64,000 nt of DNA, taken from contig JBLWXV010000001.1 of the NCBI GenBank assembly GCA_048267245.1, forward strand, positions 1,922,001 to 1,986,000. Reading direction: 5' to 3'. How positions within the stretch are numbered: the first letter of the stretch is position 1; each line of letters begins with the position of its first letter. The notes under the pieces are model-generated. The model saw only the letters and a program-made list of their open reading frames with translations, had not been told where the DNA came from and searched no databases. Origin of the DNA: JBLWXV01 sp048267245 (GTDB lineage Bacteria > Bdellovibrionota > Bacteriovoracia > Bacteriovoracales > Bacteriovoracaceae). Shown one piece after another: positions 51,880-60,990 of the stretch. A program made the position numbers and the translations under genes.

Positions 51880-52394
51880 TGATCTTAAATCAGAGCATGG
51901 TCGCTGCTGACCCTTTTGAAAAACATCTCATCAATCGCAAGCGCAAGAAGAAATTTGCCGCTAAGGCCGTGGGTTTCGTGCTGATGTTGACCTCGATGGT
52001 TGATATGTTCAGCATGCTTGTGGTTTTCCTCCTTCAGACCTTTTCTAGTTCTCCAGAGATTCTAGTCACTAAAGGTGTGGAGCTCCCTACTTCAATTACA
52101 CCAAGTGAGGTGCGTGAAGCTCCAGTACTTGCGCTCTCTAAGGACGGCCAGCTCTACCTCGATCAACAGCTCGTGGGTAAGACTGACGATATTTCTAAGA
52201 AGCCTGATATTCTCTTAGAAAAACTAAATACAATTAAAAAGAATTGGGCCCTCTCTCACGAGACGCCCTTTACTGGTGAAATCAACCTTCAAGCTGACAA
52301 GGAAATTGAGTCGACTACAGTTGCTTTCGTTATGGGGATTTTGACCAATAGTCAGTTCCACTCCATCGAACTCGCCGTAGTTGGGCGGAGGTAG
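51879..52394 (+). CDS. ExbD/TolR-like motor subunit 2 (AglQ/AglS-like)
   Basis: 171 residues with a basic N-terminus (HLINRKRKKKFAAKA), one membrane helix holding the conserved Asp (LMLTSMVDMFSMLVVFLLQ, Asp42), and a periplasmic domain with LALSKDGQLYLDQQLV and LQADKEIESTTVAFVMGIL, a degenerate TolR end. The second ExbD-like protein is a hallmark of Agl-type motors. It begins on the last base of the first one. Confidence 0.88.
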   Translation: MILNQSMVAADPFEKHLINRKRKKKFAAKAVGFVLMLTSMVDMFSMLVVFLLQTFSSSPEILVTKGVELPTSITPSEVREAPVLALSKDGQLYLDQQLVGKTDDISKKPDILLEKLNTIKKNWALSHETPFTGEINLQADKEIESTTVAFVMGILTNSQFHSIELAVVGRR

Positions 52395-52421
52395 TTAATC
52401 CAGCCAAAGAGGATTTCAGGG

Positions 52422-55226
52422 ATGAAAATGAATCTGACTCTTATATTCACACTGGCCATGCTTTTCAGTACAAAAGTGATGGCCAATACCACTGAGTACC
52501 TTATCCAAGAGATGGAGGAGCTCAGAAATTCACTCGAAGTCGACGATCCTGCTAGGATCGATTTGACTTTGCGCCTGGCAGACCTCTATTTCGATGCTTC
52601 AATCAAAGAGGGGGAGAAGTCTAGCGAAGAGGCCATGATGGAGAGTCGTCGCAAGGCACTTGCTCTCTATGAGCAAAGCTTGCGCGGAGACAAGACCATT
52701 GCGCCAGCAACGGGCTTAACTCGAATCAAAATCGAATTTCAAATGGCGAGACTACTAAGTCGTCTTGGTCAAAATGAGCGCGCTGAACCCTATTATCTCT
52801 CTGTTGAGTCCTCTGAACTCTCTCCGAGTAAAATGAAAGAACAGGCCAGTCTCGCTCTTGCCGAGTGGTATGAAGAAGATGCCAAGTACCCAAAAGCTGT
52901 TGTCTTCTACGATAAGGCCATTAAACTCTGTGATGTGCGCACAGCTTGCAACTACGCCCACTACAGAAAGGCTTGGCTCTATTTTAAAGACACTAAGTTA
53001 ACCCTTGCTATTAGCGAGATGAAAGCCTCACTTTGGACAACGGACACCGAAGTGCGAGAAGCCTCGTTGCAAGACCTGATGCTCTTTCTTTCAAACTCTG
53101 AAACCAATGGAGAGGCCGAGCTTAGCTATATTAAAGGCCTTGCCGATAAACTTGATCGCCCAGAATTGGTTGCCAATCTTGTTGAAGCTTTTTATGTGGC
53201 CGGCAATCGCCGCGCTGGTGGCCATCTACTTGCCTATCTAAATGAACAATCTCCTAGTCTCTACTACCAAGTGCGACTGCTAGAAGAATATTACGGTTTT
53301 AGAAATTGGGATCAAGTCGAGCACTATCTTAAAGAACTTGAATCTCGAAGCAGTGCTGATATTCCGGCCAAAAAGGAGCATGCTGACGAAGTTAATAAGA
53401 TTCTTCGCCGCTACCTCGTTCAGGTGGATTCAGAAGCTGAAGTTATTCCTGAACTAAACCCATTTTTAAAGCGCTCAATTGACGTTTACTTAACGATTTA
53501 TCCTAATGATGACCTCAGAAAGAAGTTGCAGCAGGGATGGCTTAAGGCCGAGAGCGACGAAGTTAAAAAGGTGGCCCGCCTTGGCAAGTGGATTGCCGAG
53601 GATGAAGCGCTCGGTGTTGACCCCAAAGAAATCAGAAAACTGCGCCAAACTCGCCTTTCAATGGCCCAGAAATTAAAGGACACCGATGTTGTAATTGCAG
53701 AATCGCTGGCCATCGCCAAGGTGCTTAAAGGCACGCCGGAAGCCGCAGAGTTTGAGTATGTGGCCGCACGTGAATATTACGGAAAAAAAGATTTTGCTAG
53801 TGCCCTGCCACTTTTTAAGGGAATTATCGACGGCGCTGTTGAGAGCAAGAATTTTACGAATTGGGCCATCCTCTCACAAAACCTCACACTTGATATTTAT
53901 AATAATCAGAAAAACTTCCAAGGAATTATTGATCAAGTTGCTCTATGGAAGAGTGCAAGTGCTGGCGTAGATAATAAAGAGATTGCCAAAGAAAATTCCA
54001 ACATGGACAAGATTCAGGTTGAGGCACGCTTTGAGCAGGCCGCTAAGATGACTGACAGTCCAGAGAGTTTGCTCGCTTTCTTTAATTTTTGTTTTGATGG
54101 CGTCTTTGCTGACAAGTCTTGTCCGAACGCCAAGGTCTTGGCCGTTAAATTTGCCGATCAAGATAAGCTTGTGAAGTTACTTGAAAAAGAGGGCGATGAA
54201 AAAGCTCTGATGGTTGAGTATGAGCGCATGGGCCGCTTTACAGATGCAGCAAAGCTTCATGAAAAATTAGTTCTTGCACCCCTTAAGGGAAAACTTGAGT
54301 ATGAGGTTTATCTTAAAATCGCTCTTCTCTACGAACTAGATCAAAAGTTCTCTGAGCGCAATCGCATCTTGAGCGCAATGATAGAGAAAATGAAGCGTGA
54401 AAAGAGCATTCCAAGTGAACTCGAGGGAGCTGTCTTTCTCACCCTTGATGAAGCCGGTCTTATTGATATGAAGTCGCTCTTTCTTCCCTGGTCAACAGCG
54501 AGAAAGCTCTCTTTGGCGACCCGTTTAGAACTAGATAATCCAAGTCAAACTACTCAGAAAGTTATTTTGGCCCAAGAGAAATCGGTGGGACCAGTTTGGT
54601 CTAAGCTTGTGCTCTCAAAGGTTGAAGAAGAATTTAAGAAAGTCGGTAGTATGAAATTCTATGGCCGAAATTCTCAGCGCCTCTTTAAGCGTAGAACTCA
54701 AGCAATTGACCGCTTTGTGACTGTGGCCAAGGAAAACCTTGAAGGAGCTGATTTAGAGACTCGCGTCTACTTACTAGACATGCTTGAAAAGACATACGCC
54801 AAGATGACTGAGGATATTCTCGCGACTCCACTTCCTCCAGATCTTGACGATGAGACGATGGCCCAAGTTCAGATTCAGTTGCAAACCCTGGCAGCTCCCT
54901 TTGAATCAGTTCGCGCCGACTATGAAGAGCTCTTAACTAAGCAGCTCGACGGTTATACTCCTGAGGAAGCCACCGAGCGCGCTCGCATTGAGGGCAATAT
55001 TAAAGTTGCCGACGGCTCGTACGCTCAATTTATTAAAGAGGCTCAAGTGACAACGGCCGCTGTTATTAACACTCCTTTTGAAGGAGTTGAGACGAGTCAG
55101 ACTAAGCTTCTTGCCAATAGTGCTGACCTAGGCGCCCTCACTGAGCTAAAAAATTATTTTGATACTAAGCAGATGGCGAGACTATCTGCTTACTATAATG
55201 ATCGCATCGAGAGTTTGAAGAATTAA
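52422..55226 (+). CDS. Large periplasmic TPR-like helical-repeat protein (GltD/GltE-type candidate)
   Basis: 934 residues with a signal peptide (LIFTLAMLFSTKVMA). Most of the chain is antiparallel helices of tetratricopeptide-like repeats (e.g. EPYYLSVESS, LALAEWYEEDAKYPKAVVFYDKAI, YAHYRKAWLYFKDTKLTLAISEM, FEYVAAREYYGKKDFASALPLFKGII). In the Myxococcus Glt complex, large periplasmic TPR proteins link the motor to the outer membrane. The position behind the motor genes fits, though orthology is inferred. Spacing to the next gene is 9 bases. Confidence 0.8.
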   Translation: MKMNLTLIFTLAMLFSTKVMANTTEYLIQEMEELRNSLEVDDPARIDLTLRLADLYFDASIKEGEKSSEEAMMESRRKALALYEQSLRGDKTIAPATGLTRIKIEFQMARLLSRLGQNERAEPYYLSVESSELSPSKMKEQASLALAEWYEEDAKYPKAVVFYDKAIKLCDVRTACNYAHYRKAWLYFKDTKLTLAISEMKASLWTTDTEVREASLQDLMLFLSNSETNGEAELSYIKGLADKLDRPELVANLVEAFYVAGNRRAGGHLLAYLNEQSPSLYYQVRLLEEYYGFRNWDQVEHYLKELESRSSADIPAKKEHADEVNKILRRYLVQVDSEAEVIPELNPFLKRSIDVYLTIYPNDDLRKKLQQGWLKAESDEVKKVARLGKWIAEDEALGVDPKEIRKLRQTRLSMAQKLKDTDVVIAESLAIAKVLKGTPEAAEFEYVAAREYYGKKDFASALPLFKGIIDGAVESKNFTNWAILSQNLTLDIYNNQKNFQGIIDQVALWKSASAGVDNKEIAKENSNMDKIQVEARFEQAAKMTDSPESLLAFFNFCFDGVFADKSCPNAKVLAVKFADQDKLVKLLEKEGDEKALMVEYERMGRFTDAAKLHEKLVLAPLKGKLEYEVYLKIALLYELDQKFSERNRILSAMIEKMKREKSIPSELEGAVFLTLDEAGLIDMKSLFLPWSTARKLSLATRLELDNPSQTTQKVILAQEKSVGPVWSKLVLSKVEEEFKKVGSMKFYGRNSQRLFKRRTQAIDRFVTVAKENLEGADLETRVYLLDMLEKTYAKMTEDILATPLPPDLDDETMAQVQIQLQTLAAPFESVRADYEELLTKQLDGYTPEEATERARIEGNIKVADGSYAQFIKEAQVTTAAVINTPFEGVETSQTKLLANSADLGALTELKNYFDTKQMARLSAYYNDRIESLKN

Positions 55227-55235
55227 GGAAGATTT

Positions 55236-55505
55236 ATGGCCAAATTATGGATAGTGATCTTGAGTCTAATGGTAGCGAGTCCACTCCTTGCCCAAGATAG
55301 TAAAACTCCAGATAAGAAGTCTGGTGTGAAGTATAAGGGACAGGGGCGAGTAGACTTTGAATCTCTTCTTATTGAAGGGGAGCGCAAGAAGCCAGAGATG
55401 GCCGTCGTTACCGGAAATATCGGGGAGAAGGACTCGGGGTTGCTTAAATTTAGAGAGAATTTTCTAGACACCATGGCCGATGACTTTGGGGAGCAAGTGC
55501 AATGA
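55236..55505 (+). CDS. Small secreted protein of the Agl/Glt-like operon
   Basis: 89 residues with a signal peptide (MAKLWIVILSLMVASPLLA). The mature ~70 residues are charged, with GRVDFESLLIEGERKKPEM and LLKFRENFLDTM as probable helices. No known domain. It overlaps the following transducer gene by 4 bases (ATGA), so production is likely coupled to it. It is probably a small periplasmic adaptor. Confidence 0.7.
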   Translation: MAKLWIVILSLMVASPLLAQDSKTPDKKSGVKYKGQGRVDFESLLIEGERKKPEMAVVTGNIGEKDSGLLKFRENFLDTMADDFGEQVQ

Positions 55506-56707
55506 TTGCAGTAGAAACAGAAAGTGGCGAACTCGTCAAAATTCTAAAAAATGTGGTCGACGGTGAGTACGGTTGGCACTCTAACTTTGGATTTATCTCA
55601 AGAGAGAGTGCTCATAAGCGAGTCACGACGAGAAAGAGACAGGGCTTTGACTTCACCAATGACAATTGGTCATGTTCTTTTAAGCTGACTCAATCTAAAG
55701 ATAAGTACGACCTTAAAGATATGGTGGGTTGTGCTGCTGCAAAGACTGCAGAGGGGTGGCTCTTAGATACTCCCACTGGAAAGTTTCGTCTGGTGCAAGG
55801 AAGTGCCGACTACGTCAATGGCCTGCTTGAAACTCAAGAGGATCGTGCGAGCTGGCTCAACCGCGGTCTTGAGTATCTCATTCTCATTATGCTTGTGCTC
55901 ATGCCAATTATTTATCTACTTGAAAAAGCTCCGCCTGAAGAGGCCAAAGTTGATGAAGAGAAATTACTCGAGCCAGTGGTCGTTAAAATTATTAAGCCAG
56001 CGCAAGTTGTAAATATCAATCAAGACGCCAATCCAGATATTAAAGTTAAGCCACTCACTCAATCTGAGATTTCAAAGCGAGCAGTGAAGAGAAATCTTGG
56101 CTTCCTTGGGATGGTTGGCTCAAAAGATATGAAAAAAGTAGTTGGCGGTGTTCCTCAAGAACTCTCTCAAGCCACGGCCGGTGCCGGTCCAGGTGGTGAT
56201 GCCGGAAGTGGTGGAGAAGTTCTCACTGGTCTTGGTAAAGGCTTGAAGAAGACAACTGTGGGTAACACTGGCGTTCAAGGTCTTGGCGGAATTGGGACCA
56301 AGGGGGCCGGCGGCGGTAAGGGCGGTTACGGCAATACTCTTGTTGCCTCTGGAAGTGGAACCGGTATTTCAGCAATTGCCGTTTCTAATTCAGATATGGT
56401 TCTTCAAGGTGGTATTAGTCGCTACGCTATTAACGCTACAATTGCAAAATATCTCAACCAAGTACGTCGCTGTTATGAAACTCAGTTAAAGACTAAGCCT
56501 GAGATTCAAGGTTTAGTAGAGATGAGTTTTGAAATTAACAGTACGGGCATGCTCAACTTTGCCAATGTGAAGCGCACAACCTTAAACGATGCTCCAACTG
56601 AGAAATGTATTTCTGAAAAAATGATGACCTGGCAATTCCCCAAACCGAAAGGGGGAGTCGTGGTCCCTGTTAAATATCCCTTTATGTTAAGACCGGTGGG
56701 TTCATAA
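55502..56707 (+). CDS. TonB-like energy transducer with AgmX/PglI-type C-terminal domain (GltG/GltJ-like)
   Basis: 401 residues. The first ~118 form a cytoplasmic domain of unknown fold. One membrane helix follows (LEYLILIMLVLMPIIYLLE, about 122-140), then a basic-rich periplasmic linker, a Gly-rich stretch (about 220-280), and a C-terminal domain with INATIAKYLNQVRRCYETQL...GLVEMSFEINSTGML and MMTWQFPKPKGGV. This C-terminus matches the AgmX/PglI/TonB-like transducer domain of gliding complexes. It lacks the FHA or GYF domain of some homologues. Confidence 0.85.
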   Translation: MIAVETESGELVKILKNVVDGEYGWHSNFGFISRESAHKRVTTRKRQGFDFTNDNWSCSFKLTQSKDKYDLKDMVGCAAAKTAEGWLLDTPTGKFRLVQGSADYVNGLLETQEDRASWLNRGLEYLILIMLVLMPIIYLLEKAPPEEAKVDEEKLLEPVVVKIIKPAQVVNINQDANPDIKVKPLTQSEISKRAVKRNLGFLGMVGSKDMKKVVGGVPQELSQATAGAGPGGDAGSGGEVLTGLGKGLKKTTVGNTGVQGLGGIGTKGAGGGKGGYGNTLVASGSGTGISAIAVSNSDMVLQGGISRYAINATIAKYLNQVRRCYETQLKTKPEIQGLVEMSFEINSTGMLNFANVKRTTLNDAPTEKCISEKMMTWQFPKPKGGVVVPVKYPFMLRPVGS

Positions 56708-58737
56708 TGATCAGTACACGCACACGCAAACTTCTTCCTCTCTGCCTCACGATTTCCCTACTTGGGTTAGTGGCCTGTAAGCAGGACCCCTATCCTGAGA
56801 CTGGTGAGATTCGCGATACGCCAACTCTTGTGACCACGCCGCTGCCCGATCTCGCGATGAGTGTGGACGATGTGATCGAGTTCACTGAAGGTCGCAAAAA
56901 AGATTATATCGTACGTGCCACTGTGAAGGAGCCAGGTGAGGCAATTGTCTCAGTTGACGATCTTCCCCCCGGTGCCACTTTTGATCCGGCCACAAAGATT
57001 CTTAGCTGGACCCCTGGTTACTTTGACGGAAACGATTCAGAAGACCCAAGTATCAAAAGTCAGATCTATCCGATCAAATTCTGGTTGAGAAGCTCTGTCG
57101 ATAATGTGAGAGCACTTAGAAAGACGGTCAATCTCGTTGTTTATGATGTTCAAAGACCAATTGATATCGCTCCCGCCCATACTAAAAGTGTGAATGAAGG
57201 TGAGAAGTATTCAAATACTTTCACTATTGATAATGCTGATTTTCCTGTGGGCCCATTTAAAGTTGTACTTGATAGCATGCCACCAAATATGGAGCTCACT
57301 AAAGTTGATGAGCGCACCTATAAGCTTGAGTTCACTCCTGATTACTATCATGTCAATCGCAAGGTAGGGGCGAGCGTCGATTACACTGGAAAGATTATTG
57401 TTTCTAACCCTGCCAATCACATTCAAACGAAAGAATTAAAGATTAGCGTTAAGGATGTGAGGCTTGATTCAAAACTGGTCGCTCCAGAAGTCCTCACTCA
57501 GGGCCTAGATGTGAGCTTTCAAGTCGTGGCCTATGACCTCAATAAGGAAGTCACTCCAAAACTCACGCTTGAGAGTGCGCGCCCTCCTTTTGGTCAGTTT
57601 GAAGTGAGTACAATTGAAAATTCAGAGAACAACTCTACGATTCTCAATGTATTGTGGAAGGATATTCCTCCAGCGCGCAATGCCGAGACTTATAAACTCA
57701 ATTTCAAGTCTTGTGTGCTAGGTTCTTCCTGGAACCCTTCTTATAATAATTGTTCTACTGGCAGCACCAATGTAACCATCGCTGTGAAAGATCGCAAAGC
57801 TCCAGGAATTGACCGCAGTTCTTGGCCAACAGGTGAACTTATCTATCTCGGTTACAATCAGCGCCTTTCGCGCACTGTGACCGTAACTGATCTAGAAGAT
57901 CGCTCTCTTACTCCAAAAGTAGAGATCTTTCCTATTGAAATGAGAAAGTATGTTTCATTTAGTGGAAGAACCCTCAATGTTCAGATTGATCAACCAGGTG
58001 TTCATCAATTCAACCTCATTGCGACTTCTGAATATAATATGTCATCTTCTCAGAGTTTCATGGTTGAGGTCTTTCCAAAGAACCGCAACAAAACTCTTAT
58101 CTTTGCCGACTCAACCCGCGATCCAGAAGTTGTCTTTTACAAGAACACTTTTAAGAATATGGACGTCATGAACCCGGCAATTCAAGAGGTAAATCTTCGC
58201 AATATCTCTGATCGCGACACTCTTGTTCTTACAACGAGCACTCTACTTGATGATTCAGTAAGTGCTGAGGTCTTAAACGCAATAGAGAAGATTAAGCACG
58301 TTGTTGTGGCCACTCCTCTAATTGAGAATCTGCCCAAGAAATTTTATGACCTTATGGTTGAAAAATATGATTTTGCTCCGCTAGGTCGTTATTCAGAACT
58401 TCCAAATATGCCAGACCTATCTGAGATGCGTTTTGTTGCAAACTCAAGGTTTACAGTTCCTAAGGGAAAGATCGGTCTTAAAGGTAAGGCATCAGCTGAA
58501 TCGGCCGACCCAATGATTTTCAATGGTGGTCTGCACGACTCTGAAAAGAATTGTAAGGGAGTTCTTGGCCTAAGTCAGGGCGGAGTACTTCCCTACGTGA
58601 TTGGGGTCTCTTGTGAGCGTGACAATGGCGGACGCATTTCTGTTCTAGGAACAGAGTGGGCCGATCTAAGTTTTGGCGATGAAGATAGTAATATTCCAGT
58701 TAAGTGGTTTGAAACGTTACTCAACGGTAACTTTTAA
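56707..58737 (+). CDS. Ig-like lipoprotein of the Agl/Glt-like operon
   Basis: 676 residues with a lipoprotein signal peptide (LGLVACK). The mature part has at least two Ig/He_PIG-like domains (DDLPPGATFDPATKILSWTPGY; DSMPPNMELTKVDERTYKLEFTPDYYH), further beta domains with a Cys pair (FKSCVLG...YNNCS), and a C-terminal ~200-residue alpha/beta region (LIFADSTRDPEVVFY; DRDTLVLTTSTLLDD; KHVVVATPLIENLP) that may be Rossmann-like but is not recognised. It shares one base with the transducer stop. It is probably the outer-membrane or surface-facing part. Confidence 0.78.
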   Translation: MISTRTRKLLPLCLTISLLGLVACKQDPYPETGEIRDTPTLVTTPLPDLAMSVDDVIEFTEGRKKDYIVRATVKEPGEAIVSVDDLPPGATFDPATKILSWTPGYFDGNDSEDPSIKSQIYPIKFWLRSSVDNVRALRKTVNLVVYDVQRPIDIAPAHTKSVNEGEKYSNTFTIDNADFPVGPFKVVLDSMPPNMELTKVDERTYKLEFTPDYYHVNRKVGASVDYTGKIIVSNPANHIQTKELKISVKDVRLDSKLVAPEVLTQGLDVSFQVVAYDLNKEVTPKLTLESARPPFGQFEVSTIENSENNSTILNVLWKDIPPARNAETYKLNFKSCVLGSSWNPSYNNCSTGSTNVTIAVKDRKAPGIDRSSWPTGELIYLGYNQRLSRTVTVTDLEDRSLTPKVEIFPIEMRKYVSFSGRTLNVQIDQPGVHQFNLIATSEYNMSSSQSFMVEVFPKNRNKTLIFADSTRDPEVVFYKNTFKNMDVMNPAIQEVNLRNISDRDTLVLTTSTLLDDSVSAEVLNAIEKIKHVVVATPLIENLPKKFYDLMVEKYDFAPLGRYSELPNMPDLSEMRFVANSRFTVPKGKIGLKGKASAESADPMIFNGGLHDSEKNCKGVLGLSQGGVLPYVIGVSCERDNGGRISVLGTEWADLSFGDEDSNIPVKWFETLLNGNF

Positions 58738-58753
58738 GAGTAGGGAGTTTAGG

Positions 58754-59455
58754 ATGAAAGTATTTATGAAAGTCATTGTTTGTGCCGCTCTTCTAAGTTC
58801 TACTGCCTTTGCTCAAACAACTAATTCTTCGCTTGAAGACAAATTAGAGAGTTTGAATATTCCCGACGATAAGGTGAGCCCGGTGCTCTCAAATGAGCAG
58901 CTCTATATTGTGAATACTAGATATTCAAGTCTCGTTAATCGCCATGAATTCACCGTTCAAGGTGCCTATGACTTCACAGCGGATAGTCACCTCGATGTGA
59001 CTCAAGCGGCCCTCTCTTACCGTTACCACTTAAATAGTGATTGGTCTTTTGGCCTTCGCTATACTCGCTACTCAAATAAATTGACGGGGGCCGGTGAGAG
59101 ACTTCTCGGTGATCAACAGCTGGTTCCAGACACTGATTACGCCCTTAATTCTCAGGAGATTTTTGCTACCTATAATACGATCTACGGCAAGCTTCGCTGG
59201 TCTTCATCGACTATCGTCTACTTTGATCAGTATATCTCTGCAGGTGCGGGTATGGTTAAGCTTGCCTCAGGGCAAACTAATATGGGTCTAGTGGATCTTG
59301 GTCTAGCTTTTTGGCTTGGCAAGCACATGAGTGCTCGCGTTGGCGTAAAAAACGAATTTTATAATCAAACTCTTCGCCAAGGAGAGGAATTCCAGCACAA
59401 TGCCATGGGATATCTCGAGTTTGGTTATCTCTTTGGTTCAGGTGATAGAGGATAA
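58754..59455 (+). CDS. Outer-membrane beta-barrel protein (GltA/B/H-like)
   Basis: 233 residues from ATG 58754; an extended frame would overlap the previous gene and has no signal peptide. Signal peptide MKVFMKVIVCAALLSSTAFA. The rest is alternating strands: HEFTVQGAYDFT, QAALSYRYHL, DWSFGLRYTRYS, MGLVDLGLAFWLG, ARVGVKNEFYN, MGYLEFGYLFG. It resembles the barrel domain shared by myxobacteria and Bdellovibrio. In Glt, such barrels are the outer-membrane end of the machine. Confidence 0.8.
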   Translation: MKVFMKVIVCAALLSSTAFAQTTNSSLEDKLESLNIPDDKVSPVLSNEQLYIVNTRYSSLVNRHEFTVQGAYDFTADSHLDVTQAALSYRYHLNSDWSFGLRYTRYSNKLTGAGERLLGDQQLVPDTDYALNSQEIFATYNTIYGKLRWSSSTIVYFDQYISAGAGMVKLASGQTNMGLVDLGLAFWLGKHMSARVGVKNEFYNQTLRQGEEFQHNAMGYLEFGYLFGSGDRG

Positions 59456-59460
59456 GCTTC

Positions 59461-60987
59461 ATGAAACTTTCTAATTGCCTCGCCCTTGGATTTATTCTCG
59501 CTATGAGCTTGGGTCATACTCAGGCCCAAGATAGCGTACTTCAAAATCTAAAGGGCGCAGATATCGACTTTACTTCGCAGCTTAAAAAGCAGAAGACACT
59601 CAAGCTCGATGACCCTTTCCTCGTACAGCTCTTTGCACGCTGGAAGGCACTTGGGGCAATTAGTCCTGACACTAATGAAGTCTTTGACTTTATCTTTACT
59701 GGCGAAAATCAGGCGGCCCTTCTTAAGCTTCAGACGATGAGTGATCCCAAGATCGCTACACTCAAAGCACCAATGGAGATGTATCTTCTCTATCAAGAAG
59801 GCCATTACCAAACGGCCCTCTCGCTTTGGATTGATCTTGCAAGCTCAACCAACTTTCTCTCTACTGAATTAGGTCTCGCCTTTGATCAATTTGCGGGCCC
59901 CGGTCTCACGCTTCTAGTTTCTAATACCGGCTTTCATGTCTCCTCTGATGTCGCCCAAAAGCTTGCTAAGATTGAAGAGCGAGAATCAATCGTCAATTAC
60001 ACACTTCAAGCCTATAAAGCGCTTAGAACTGGTAAAGACGCACTTAAATGGATTGGAAAGCTACCCGATAATACAGAACTCCGCGTGATGCTCGCTCAGA
60101 GCGCAATTCTTGCTTATGCCAAAGAAGGACAACTTGGAGCTTCAGGAAAGCTCATCACTCAGGTGGTTGAACCTTGGATGCAAGACGAAAGCGATGTTGA
60201 GAAGGTGGCCTTGCACTACCTAACACTAGCAAGGCTTCTCTACCAGGCCCGTGCCTTTGCCGGGGCCGAGCAGTACTACTACCTAATTCCAGAGAGCTCG
60301 CGCTACTTCGTAGAAGCGAGAACAGAAGTTCTCTGGTCGCAATTGCAAAGAAGAGACTTCTCAAATGCTCACGGACAACTTGCTTCACTAAAACTTCCAG
60401 TGTTTGAAACCTCTTTTCACCCAGAGATTTTCCTCGTTCAGGCGATTGGAAACACTATGCTGTGTGAATTCTTGGACGCCCAAAATGCGATCTCTCGCTT
60501 TGTTTCAGTGAATCGCTCTTGGGCCAAGAAGATCAGTGAGAATATGAAGAGTGACAATCCAAGTGTGGTCTACGAGAGCGAATATGTCGGTCTTTTAAAG
60601 CGTCAAATCGAAAGTGCCAAGCGTGAGCGAGCGGCGCTAACTAGTCTTAAAGTCACTCGCTATGACTCTTCTCTTGCCCATATTGAAGGTGAGGCAAGTG
60701 GGGCCCTAAAGAAATTGGCCCATGGCCAGTGGGCCAATCGTCAAAAGATCTTGGAAGACGCTATCTATAAGATGAAATTTGTTCGCGTTGAGCTTCTTAG
60801 TCGTATGCGCGCTGTGAAAGAGGGAATTGCAGCTGACCTCACCGGTGGTGACAGCGTTAGTATTTACCAAGCCGCAACTGCTAAATCTAATCAGATTGTC
60901 TTTCCAAGTGATGGAATGCTTTGGGGAGATGAGCTCTTTAATATGAGTGCTGAAATTAAAAACCTATGTATCGAAGGTAAACTGTAG
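59461..60987 (+). CDS. Periplasmic helical-repeat protein of the Agl/Glt-like operon
   Basis: 508 residues with a signal peptide (LALGFILAMSLGHTQA). It is almost all helical with TPR-like pairs (MYLLYQEGHYQTALSLWIDLA; LHYLTLARLLYQARAFAGAEQYYYLI), ending in a helix with an Arg/Lys-rich face. It may be the second TPR-type scaffold (compare GltC/GltE in Myxococcus). It is 5 bases behind the barrel gene and 3 before the vWA gene, suggesting a tightly linked complex. Confidence 0.75.
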   Translation: MKLSNCLALGFILAMSLGHTQAQDSVLQNLKGADIDFTSQLKKQKTLKLDDPFLVQLFARWKALGAISPDTNEVFDFIFTGENQAALLKLQTMSDPKIATLKAPMEMYLLYQEGHYQTALSLWIDLASSTNFLSTELGLAFDQFAGPGLTLLVSNTGFHVSSDVAQKLAKIEERESIVNYTLQAYKALRTGKDALKWIGKLPDNTELRVMLAQSAILAYAKEGQLGASGKLITQVVEPWMQDESDVEKVALHYLTLARLLYQARAFAGAEQYYYLIPESSRYFVEARTEVLWSQLQRRDFSNAHGQLASLKLPVFETSFHPEIFLVQAIGNTMLCEFLDAQNAISRFVSVNRSWAKKISENMKSDNPSVVYESEYVGLLKRQIESAKRERAALTSLKVTRYDSSLAHIEGEASGALKKLAHGQWANRQKILEDAIYKMKFVRVELLSRMRAVKEGIAADLTGGDSVSIYQAATAKSNQIVFPSDGMLWGDELFNMSAEIKNLCIEGKL

Positions 60988-60990
60988 GTC

